Shown here: one piece after another, positions 46,501-53,004 of the stretch | Numbering within the stretch: the stretch's first letter is position 1 | Layout of the letters: each line of letters starts with the position of its first letter | NCBI GenBank assembly: GCA_963766365.1 | Contig: CAVXZK010000005.1 | Location: 248,001 to 312,000, forward strand | Origin: JALORV01 sp963766365 | GTDB lineage: Bacteria; Pseudomonadota; Gammaproteobacteria; Burkholderiales; Burkholderiaceae_F | Direction: 5' to 3' | Length of the DNA: 64,000 bases | Notes under the pieces: generated by a model | Seen by the model: the letters and a program-made list of their open reading frames with translations, nothing else | The model's database searches: none | What the model was told of the DNA's origin: nothing | Made by a program: the position numbers and the translations under genes

Positions 46501-47601
46501 GGCGCGGTGCTCCAGATCCGCGGCGCAGACAAGGCCGCCGTCATGGACGCGCTGCGGGGCGCCGGGCTCGGGGCGGTGAGCCAGATCATCGGCAAACCCA
46601 ACGAGAAGGACGTCGTCGAATTCTGGTGCGATGCGAAGCCGGTGTTCAAACGGCCCCGCGCCGAACTGCAGAAGCTGTGGAGCGAAACCTCGTGGCGCAT
46701 CGCGCGGCTGCGCGACAACCCGGACTGCGCTGACGCGGAGTTCGCGCGCGCGACGGACGCCGAGGATCGCGGCCTCGGCATGGCGATGTCGTTCGATCCA
46801 GCCGAGGACATCGCTGCGCCGTTCATCGCCCCCGGCGCGCGGCCCCGCATCGCCATCCTGCGCGAACAGGGCGTCAACAGCCAGACCGAGATGGCCTATG
46901 CGTTCCATCGGGCCGGCTTCGCGCCGGTCGATGTCCACATGACCGACCTCATCGAGGGCCGCCAGTCACTCGCGGACTTCAAGGGCGTTGTGGCCTGCGG
47001 CGGATTCTCGTATGGCGATGTGCTGGGGGCGGGTGGCGGCTGGGCCAAGACAATCCTGCACAACCCGCGGCTGGCGGAGATGTTCATCTCGTTCTTCAAC
47101 CGCATGGACAGCTTTGCGCTCGGCGTCTGCAACGGCTGCCAGATGATGAGTCACCTGCGTTCGGTGATCCCGGGAGCACAGGATTGGCCGCGTTTTGAAC
47201 GCAACGCCTCGGAGCAGTTCGAAGGCCGACTGGTGCAGGTGGAGATTCCGGAGTCGCCGTCGATCTTCTTCGCCGGCATGGCCGGGAGCCGTGCGCCGAT
47301 TGCCAATGCGCATGGTGAGGGCCGTGCGGTATTCGCCTCGGACGAGCAGCGAAGCGCGGCCCTCGTGGCGATGCGCTATGTCGATTCGCAGGGCCAGGCG
47401 ACGGAGCGGTATCCGTACAACCCGAACGGCTCTGTGGCAGGCATCACCGGACTGACGACCGCGGATGGCCGGTTCACGATCGTGATGCCGCACCCGGAGC
47501 GCGTCTTCCGTACGGTGCAGATGTCGTGGCAGCCACCCGGACTCGGCGAGGATTCGCCGTGGATGCGGATGTTCCGCAACGCACGGCGTTGGGTCGGCTG
47601 A
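43579..47601 (+). CDS. purL: Phosphoribosylformylglycinamidine synthase
   Basis: The 1340-residue protein is the large, single-chain PurL of Proteobacteria. It converts FGAR to FGAM with glutamine and ATP in purine synthesis. Visible blocks are [19 protein letters not shown], the ATP and metal site [41 protein letters not shown], the second synthetase half with [22 protein letters not shown], and a C-terminal class I glutaminase domain ([17 protein letters not shown], Cys nucleophile in [15 protein letters not shown] and PHPER near the end). It is full length without interruption and stands alone. Confidence 0.97.
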   Translation: [1340 protein letters not shown]

Positions 47602-47637
47602 CTGCGGTGGCGGCAGGCCACGCGCGTTGGTGTGCGA

Positions 47638-48240
47638 TCAGCGCGGCGCGGCGGGTGCGGCCTTGGCGGCGGACGGCGGGGGCGGCGAAAGCGTACGGCC
47701 CGGCTTGGTGACCTCGGCCATCACTTCACTGGTGATCTCGTACGCCGGGTCGGAGTAGACCAGCGAGCCGCGGTCGTAGACGAGGGTCCCGCCCTTGCGG
47801 CGCGCGACTTCACCCGCGACCTTGGCGATGTCCTGCAGGATCTGACCGCGCGACGCCTGGACCCGCTGCTGCAGCTCGCCCTGGGTCTTTGAAAGCAGCT
47901 GCTGCCCTTCGGCCTGCTTGGCCTGCAGCGCCTGGAGCGTCTTCTGTCCTTCCGCGCGGATGGCGTCCTTCTGGGATGCCGCCAGCGTCGGGTCGTCGAA
48001 CTTCGATTGCTGCTCCTTCAGCTTGTCATTGAGCGCGCGTGCTTCGCCTTCGAGCTTCTTCAGCTGCTCGGAGGCCTTCTGTTCCTCCGCGCGAAGTGCA
48101 GCCTGCTGCTGCTTGGTCTGCGGATGGGCCTCGAAGACCTTGACCATGTCGACGGTGAACACCTTGGGCGCCGGCTGGGCGACGGCAAACATCGGAACGC
48201 AACACGCGGTCGCGAGCAGGAGACGGTACAGCGGCATCAT
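47638..48240 (-). CDS. OmpH/Skp family periplasmic chaperone-like protein
   Basis: The 200-residue protein has a signal peptide (MMPLYRLLLATACCVPMFAVAQ) and a long Glu-, Lys- and Gln-rich coiled-coil region (about residues 40-145) characteristic of Skp tentacles, followed by the small beta-rich segment KGGTLVYDRGSLVYSDPAYEITSEVM, which matches the Skp C-terminal body. A Pro- and Ala-rich tail ends it. Skp family members trimerise and hold unfolded outer-membrane proteins in the periplasm. Most genomes also keep skp beside bamA and lpxD; this copy is elsewhere (next to purL), so it may be a paralogue. Confidence 0.82.
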   Translation of the reverse strand: MMPLYRLLLATACCVPMFAVAQPAPKVFTVDMVKVFEAHPQTKQQQAALRAEEQKASEQLKKLEGEARALNDKLKEQQSKFDDPTLAASQKDAIRAEGQKTLQALQAKQAEGQQLLSKTQGELQQRVQASRGQILQDIAKVAGEVARRKGGTLVYDRGSLVYSDPAYEITSEVMAEVTKPGRTLSPPPPSAAKAAPAAPR

Positions 48241-48448
48241 TGGATTCCCGGTTCAGACAAAACGTAAGCGTACCGCTTTCGAGTGCGGGGCGCGGCGGCG
48301 CGTACCGCCTGTTGCCGCGTGCCGGATTGCGAGGTACGTGGCCCGCACAGCGTGATTCGAACGGCCTGCGGCTACGGCGCGGCCGTCGGCCTGGTACACC
48401 GAAACACAAAAGGGGTGGCGACCGCTGCAGCGGGAATTGCAGCGCGCT

Positions 48449-48634
48449 TCAGTGCGCCGTCTGGCCGTGATGAGTCACGACGTCGGTCACGCGGTGAACC
48501 ATGCCGCGTACATGACTCTCGACCCACTCCGTCGCCGAATGCAGGACCTCGCCCACGATCTCGTTGCGGTGAATGTGAGCCTGGAGTTCAAGCTCGAAGC
48601 GATCCGGGAGGGCACTGTGGTCGATGCGGTTCAT
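48449..48634 (-). CDS. Small hypothetical protein
   Basis: A 61-residue open frame starting at ATG 48634 with AGGGA eight bases upstream. It is His-, Glu- and Val-rich (FELELQAHIHRNEIVGEVLHSATEWVESHVRGMVHRVTDVV) and predicted to be helical and soluble. There is no recognised domain. It is the only plausible gene in the 520-bp space between the Skp-like gene and the LysR gene, and is divergent from the LysR gene, so it could be a regulator target. A spurious frame cannot be excluded; no conserved feature supports it beyond the ribosome-binding site. Confidence 0.45.
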   Translation of the reverse strand: MNRIDHSALPDRFELELQAHIHRNEIVGEVLHSATEWVESHVRGMVHRVTDVVTHHGQTAH

Positions 48635-48749
48635 CGTCTCGTCCCTGTGAAAGTAGATTGATGGCGGTACAGTATCTTCGACTAGATCAGCCCACAATCC
48701 GCCGCTAAGGAACGATATTCATGACAAAATGGAATAAATAGAGCCCCGC

Positions 48750-48764
48750 AAGGAGAGAGAAACG
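48750..48764 (+). promoter_or_regulatory. Strong ribosome-binding site in front of an ACG codon
   Basis: AAGGAG (48750-48755) is six bases before ACG (48762-48764), which is in frame with the LysR gene. The next in-frame ATG is 24 bases past the ribosome-binding site. This spacing points to ACG, or an ATG changed to ACG, as the natural start. Confidence 0.55.
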
Positions 48765-48779
48765 GAATCCGGAATCGCG

Positions 48780-49730
48780 ATGCTGGCGTTCGTGCGCGCT
48801 GTGGAGTGCAACAGCTTCACGCGCGCGGCGCACGACCTGGGAGTCACGCCGTCCGCGGTATCGAAACTGGTGACGCGACTCGAGTCTCGGCTCGGGGTGC
48901 GACTTCTGCAACGATCGACCCGCAAGCTGACGCTGACCGCCGAAGGCGAGATCTACTTCGAGCGGGTGCAGCGGATCGTCGGCGAGATCTCCGACCTCGA
49001 GTCCGACGTGATGCGGTTCGCGCGCCAGCCGCGCGGACGGGTGCGCATGCGGGTCGGCACGGCGTTCGCCACGTATGCGGTGGTGCCGGCGCTGCCGGAT
49101 TTCACGAGCCGGTACCCGGACATCTCGCTGGACCTCGTCATCAGTGAGTACGAAGTCGATCTCGTCGAGGCCGGAATCGACGTCGCGATCCGGGTGGGCC
49201 CGCTGGGCGAGGCGAACCTTGCCGCGCGCCGCGTCGGCGAACTCGAGCGCGTCATCACGGCTGCACCGTCGTACCTTGCGCAACACGGCGCGCCGCGTAA
49301 GCCTGAGGATCTCGCCCTTCACAACTGCCTGACGGTGACGGGCGTCCCGGGGCAGAGTGAATGGCCGTTTCGCGCTGCTGACGGCCTGCGCCTGATTCCC
49401 GTGAGAGGCAACATCACGGTCAACAACGCCGAGACCCTATACGAGCTCGCGCTGCAGGGCCTCGGCATCATTCGACTGTCGGACCTGATCGTTGGACCGG
49501 CGATCCGCGATGGCCGCCTGGTGCCACTGCTCGTCGATGCACACCAACCGGAACCGTTGCCGCTGCACGCGGTGTACACCGCCGGCCGGCGTCGGCCGCC
49601 CAAGCTGGACGCGGTGATCCAGTTCCTGGGCGAGAAGTTCGCGGCCTCGCCGTGGAAGATGACAGGCCAGCCGCCGCGCGCGGCGTCCGTCCCACGTATT
49701 GCGGGAAAGCGACCCGCCAGGAAGACCTGA
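48780..49730 (+). CDS. LysR-family transcriptional regulator
   Basis: The protein has 316 residues from ATG 48780. The N-terminal winged helix-turn-helix is complete from FVRAVECNSFTRAAHDLGVTPSAVSKLVTRLESRLGVRLLQRSTRKLTLTAEG, and a periplasmic-binding-like effector domain follows (LDLVISEYEVDLVEAGIDVAIRVG, RRVGELERVITAAPSYLAQHG). This layout is that of the CrgA/DmlR-like subgroup. Family members usually begin five to seven residues before the Met used here (M-D/E-x-x-x-A-M-x-x-F), and that segment is encoded upstream, starting with ACG at 48762 right after a good ribosome-binding site. The regulated genes are unknown; the small divergent frame at 48449-48634 is the nearest candidate. Confidence 0.9.
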   Translation: MLAFVRAVECNSFTRAAHDLGVTPSAVSKLVTRLESRLGVRLLQRSTRKLTLTAEGEIYFERVQRIVGEISDLESDVMRFARQPRGRVRMRVGTAFATYAVVPALPDFTSRYPDISLDLVISEYEVDLVEAGIDVAIRVGPLGEANLAARRVGELERVITAAPSYLAQHGAPRKPEDLALHNCLTVTGVPGQSEWPFRAADGLRLIPVRGNITVNNAETLYELALQGLGIIRLSDLIVGPAIRDGRLVPLLVDAHQPEPLPLHAVYTAGRRRPPKLDAVIQFLGEKFAASPWKMTGQPPRAASVPRIAGKRPARKT

Positions 49731-49781
49731 CAAGTCAGTCGGATCGAGTCGCGCCGCGATGTGCCTCCGCGACGTCGCGCG

Positions 49782-50588
49782 TCAGGGAACCCTGCCGCGG
49801 ACGGCCCAGACCCGGGCATTCAATGCAACCGGTTCGCCCGCCTCCGCGGTCAGTCGGCCGTGCAGGCGCCGCCTGATGCGCTCAACCGTGTCGTCTTCCA
49901 GCGACGCCAGATAGGCGGGGGCAGGGCCGGTCCTGCCGAGGAACGGCCTCCAGTAATCATCGAACGTCTGAAAGACGGTCGGGACATCGATGGACTCCAC
50001 TGCAACCGACTGCAGCCCAGCGGAGCTGAAGAGTTTGCGCAGCGGCTCGGGCCGACAGATCGGGAATCGACGGGCTTCGTCCAGTGCAGCGGCGGAGGCG
50101 TCCTCGGCGGCGGCCGCTTCCCAGAACAGGCGGAGCATCTCCATGCCGTCGGCGTAGTCCCAGACATAAAGCGCCACCGTTCCGCCACGTCGCGTGACGC
50201 GCGCCATCTCGCGCACCATGGCCGCGGGGTCAGGGACGAAGTTGAGTACGAGCCCCGAGACGCAGACGTCGAACCGATCGACGTCCCAGGGTAACTGGAC
50301 GGCATTGCCGCATTCGAAGCGGACCCGCGCATCGTCAATGAGCTCGCGCGCGCGGTCGACGAAGGCCTCGGACGCATCAAGCGCGCGGATGGACGCAGGC
50401 CGGTGACGTGCGAGGATCGCCGCGGTCAGCGCTCCCGTCCCGCATCCGACGTCGGCCCATGCAAGACCATGCAGCGCATCCAGCGAATCTAGAAATTTGA
50501 CAGCGACCCGTCTACTCCAGCGCCCGACGTACTCTTCGTACGCAGCCCCGGAGTCCCACCCATCGTCTTCCACGCTCTTGATTTCCAT
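49782..50588 (-). CDS. Class I SAM-dependent methyltransferase
   Basis: The 268-residue protein is read from ATG 50588; an upstream in-frame extension to 50690 adds low-complexity residues without homology. WADVGCGTGALTAAIL is motif I, SIRALDASEAFVDRA motif II, FDVCVSGLVLNFVPDPAAMVREMARV motif IV and RRGGTVALYVWDYADGM the post-motif, as in UbiE/Methyltransf_11 enzymes. The C-terminal FDDYWRPFLGRTGPAPAYL region is typical of small-molecule methyltransferases of unknown substrate. It ends 51 bp from the convergent LysR gene. Confidence 0.85.
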   Translation of the reverse strand: MEIKSVEDDGWDSGAAYEEYVGRWSRRVAVKFLDSLDALHGLAWADVGCGTGALTAAILARHRPASIRALDASEAFVDRARELIDDARVRFECGNAVQLPWDVDRFDVCVSGLVLNFVPDPAAMVREMARVTRRGGTVALYVWDYADGMEMLRLFWEAAAAEDASAAALDEARRFPICRPEPLRKLFSSAGLQSVAVESIDVPTVFQTFDDYWRPFLGRTGPAPAYLASLEDDTVERIRRRLHGRLTAEAGEPVALNARVWAVRGRVP

Positions 50589-50819
50589 TGCCGGCGGCCG
50601 GCGCGAAGCGCGATGTGCAGGCGCCGCCCGCTGCATGGTGCCCCCGGGACTGAACCCTGCGCCATCACTCAATCTGGGGTCCGAGGCCACGGACCGTCCG
50701 CGTTGCGACGACGGTTGCGAAGGGCCGTCTCGCGAATGATGTCCTGCCTGCCCAGCATGTGACAGTGAACGACATGTGAGTCAGTAGCGCGATCGCAGCC
50801 CACCGGCCGCGACCGGAAG

Positions 50820-50851
50820 AAAAAGGGGGCGACACGTCGCCCCCTTTTTTT
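50820..50851 (-). terminator. Rho-independent terminator of the selO-ppiC gene run
   Basis: A strong stem (GGGGGCGA / TCGCCCCC around a four-base loop) flanked by an A run on one side and a T run on the other, 33 bp past the ppiC stop on the minus strand. The flanks make it symmetrical, so it could stop transcription from either direction. Confidence 0.85.
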
Positions 50852-50883
50852 GCACTCCGGCGTACCTGCCGGCGTGTCAGGTG

Positions 50884-51651
50884 TTACTGCACCTTGGCGT
50901 TCTTCGTCAGGTTCTGGACGAACGCCTGCGCCTTCTGCTGCTGCATCGACTCGCGAATCTGCGGCGCCACCTGCTCGAGCGGCGGGAATTGCGTGTCACG
51001 CACGTCGTCGAGGCGGATCACGTGCCAGCCGAACTGCGTCTGCACCGGGGTTTCGGTCATCTCGCCCTTCTTCAGCTTCTGCATCGCGTCGGAAAACGGC
51101 TTGACGTAGGCGTCGGGAGCGGCCCAGTCCAGGTCACCGCCATTGGCTGCGGAGCCGGTGTCCTTCGACTTCTTGGCCAGTTCCTCGAACTTGGCACCCT
51201 TCTTCAGCTGGTCGACGATCGCGGTCGCCTCGGCCTCGTTCTCCACGAGGATGTGGCGCGCGCGGAACTCCTTGCTGCCCACCATCGACTTCTGCTTGTC
51301 GTACTCGGCCTGCACTTCGGCATCGGTCACCGGGTGCTTGGTCATCTCGTCGCGCAGCAGGGCCTGGATCAGGGTGTTCTGGCGCTGGATGTCGAGCATG
51401 AACTTGACGTCGGCCTGCTCCGGGATGCCGCGCTTGGTCGCTTCCTGCAGCAGCACCTCGTTCTGGATCAGGCGCTCCTTCACCATCTTGCGCAGCTCGG
51501 GCGTGTCCTTCTGGCCCTGCTTCGTGAGCTCCTTGACCCAGGCATCCTCGCGCGCCTTCGGGATGGGCTTGTTGTTGACGACGGCGACGTTCTGGGCGAG
51601 TGCGAGTCCGCTGGCAAGGACCAGGGCCGCGAACAGGGCGGTGCGTTGCAT
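50884..51651 (-). CDS. Periplasmic parvulin-type peptidyl-prolyl isomerase
   Basis: The 255-residue protein starts at ATG 51651 with a signal peptide (MQRTALFAALVLASGLALAQ); a TTG three codons upstream is less likely. An N-terminal helical SurA-like segment is followed by a parvulin domain at about residues 130-225 (FRARHILVENEAEATAIVDQLKKG, GGDLDWAAPDAYVKPFSDAMQKLKKGEM, QFGWHVIRLDDVR). The family catalyses proline isomerisation during periplasmic folding. It is the last gene of the selO-msrB-yciB-bolA-ppiC run, an order (yciB, bolA, ppiC) frequent in Betaproteobacteria. Confidence 0.92.
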   Translation of the reverse strand: MQRTALFAALVLASGLALAQNVAVVNNKPIPKAREDAWVKELTKQGQKDTPELRKMVKERLIQNEVLLQEATKRGIPEQADVKFMLDIQRQNTLIQALLRDEMTKHPVTDAEVQAEYDKQKSMVGSKEFRARHILVENEAEATAIVDQLKKGAKFEELAKKSKDTGSAANGGDLDWAAPDAYVKPFSDAMQKLKKGEMTETPVQTQFGWHVIRLDDVRDTQFPPLEQVAPQIRESMQQQKAQAFVQNLTKNAKVQ

Positions 51652-51656
51652 GAAGA

Positions 51657-51968
51657 TCAATGTCCGGAAGGGTGGGAAAGTGAAGGCGCCGAGCCGGGGC
51701 GGGTCTCGCCGGGCGCCAGTAACGTCATCGCGAGGGCATGGATCTCGCGGTGCATCATTTCGGCCAAGGAATCATACACAAGGCGATGACGGGCCACGCG
51801 CGGCTGACCCGCGAATGCGGCACTGACGAGGATCATCCGGTAGTGACCGCCGCCGGCCGCGGCGCCCGCGTGCCCCGCGTGCAGGGCGCTCTCGTCCTCG
51901 ATCGCGAGTTCGAGCGGATCCAGCGCCGCCAGCCGGCGCTTCATCTCCGCGACGGTCGCCTCAGGCAT
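51657..51968 (-). CDS. bolA: BolA family protein
   Basis: The 103-residue protein matches the BolA/IbaG family. LELAIEDESALHAGHAGAAAGGGHYRMILVSAAFAGQPRVARHRLVYDSLAEMM contains the class II KH-like fold with the conserved RHRLVY block. BolA proteins bind monothiol glutaredoxins and iron-sulfur clusters and influence cell shape and stress responses. Its start overlaps the yciB stop by eight bases, and ppiC starts five bases after its stop codon, so the three are co-expressed. The C-terminus has a short Pro- and Ser-rich tail. Confidence 0.92.
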   Translation of the reverse strand: MPEATVAEMKRRLAALDPLELAIEDESALHAGHAGAAAGGGHYRMILVSAAFAGQPRVARHRLVYDSLAEMMHREIHALAMTLLAPGETRPGSAPSLSHPSGH

Positions 51969-52590
51969 CCGGGGCCTCCTTCATATGGCGCGCCAGGTAG
52001 ATACCGATGCCGAGCGTGAACACCAGCGTCAGTCCGAACAGGCCGAACAGCTTGAAGCTGACCCAGGTATCTGTCGGCACGGAATAGGCAACGGCGAGAT
52101 TGACAATGCCCAGCGTCAGGAAGAAGGCTATCCACGACCACAGTAGCCGTCCCCACACCGGTGGCGGCACGTCCAGCTGGGTACCGAGCAGCGACTGCAG
52201 CAGGTTCTTCTTCCAGAAAACCTGACCGGCCAGCAGGGCGCCGCCGAACAGCCAGTACAGGATGCTGGGTTTCCACTTAATGAAGGTCTCGTCGTGGAAC
52301 CAGATCGTCGCGCCACCGAAGACCACGATCACGACGAGGCTGACCCAGAGCATCGAGTCGACCTTGCGGCCGCGCGCCAGCAGCGAGCCAACCTGCAGCA
52401 GCGAAGCGATGATCGCCACGGCGGTGGCGAGGAGGATAGGCGCCTGGTCCGGCGGCACGGTGCCGTCGCCCACCATCCAGCCGAGCGTGCTGCCAGCCAG
52501 TGCGAGCGACTGCTGCGGATACGCTCCCGCCACCTTGTAGGTGGCGAAGAAGAGGATGACCGGGAGCAGGTCGAACAGCAGTTTCATCAT
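51961..52590 (-). CDS. yciB: Inner membrane septation protein YciB (IspZ)
   Basis: The 209-residue protein has five or six membrane helices. The start MMKLLFDLLPVILFFATYKVAG and the block DETFIKWKPSILYWLFGGALLAGQVFWKKNLLQSLLG are hallmarks of the YciB/intracellular septation protein A family, which takes part in cell-envelope maintenance and division through contacts with elongasome and divisome proteins. It overlaps msrB by four bases upstream and bolA by eight bases downstream. Confidence 0.95.
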   Translation of the reverse strand: MMKLLFDLLPVILFFATYKVAGAYPQQSLALAGSTLGWMVGDGTVPPDQAPILLATAVAIIASLLQVGSLLARGRKVDSMLWVSLVVIVVFGGATIWFHDETFIKWKPSILYWLFGGALLAGQVFWKKNLLQSLLGTQLDVPPPVWGRLLWSWIAFFLTLGIVNLAVAYSVPTDTWVSFKLFGLFGLTLVFTLGIGIYLARHMKEAPDA

Positions 52591-52997
52591 GGGGCGCCGG
52601 CTCCCTTCGCCGGCTCGAACGTCAGTGCGGCCGAGTTGATGCAGTAGCGCAGCCCGGTGGGCGGAGGGCCGTCCGGAAACACGTGGCCGAGATGCGAGTC
52701 ACACACATTGCAGAGGATTTCGGTGCGGGTCATTCCATGAGCCGTGTCGCGCTCCTCGCGCACGTTCGCCGGATCCAGCGCCCGGAAGTAGCTCGGCCAG
52801 CCGCAGCCGGAATCGAACTTCGTATCCGACGCGAAGAGCGGCGTGCCGCAGGCCACACAGCGGTAGATGCCGTGCTCGTGGTGATCCCAGTAGCGCCCGG
52901 TGAATGCGCGTTCAGTTGCTTTCTCGCGCGTCACCGCGTACTCCATCGGCGCCAGCTGCGCACGCCATTCCGACTCGGTCTTCGTGACTTTCTTCAT
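52587..52997 (-). CDS. msrB: Peptide-methionine (R)-S-oxide reductase
   Basis: The 136-residue protein starts at ATG 52997; a longer frame exists but lacks homology. It carries two zinc CxxC pairs (CVACGTPL and CNVCDSHLGHVFPDG), the substrate pocket FDSGCGWPSYFRAL and the catalytic Cys in RYCINSAAL near the C-terminus. MsrB reduces methionine-R-sulfoxide in proteins with thioredoxin. It is cytoplasmic as judged by the missing signal peptide. The gene sits seven bases downstream of selO, so the two redox-linked proteins are probably made together. Confidence 0.96.
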   Translation of the reverse strand: MKKVTKTESEWRAQLAPMEYAVTREKATERAFTGRYWDHHEHGIYRCVACGTPLFASDTKFDSGCGWPSYFRALDPANVREERDTAHGMTRTEILCNVCDSHLGHVFPDGPPPTGLRYCINSAALTFEPAKGAGAP

Positions 52998-53004
52998 GCG
53001 CGCC

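Noticed and set aside
48437..48661. Plus-strand 74-codon frame over the small hypothetical gene
   Set aside because: No ribosome-binding site and no family match; the minus-strand frame has better start signals.
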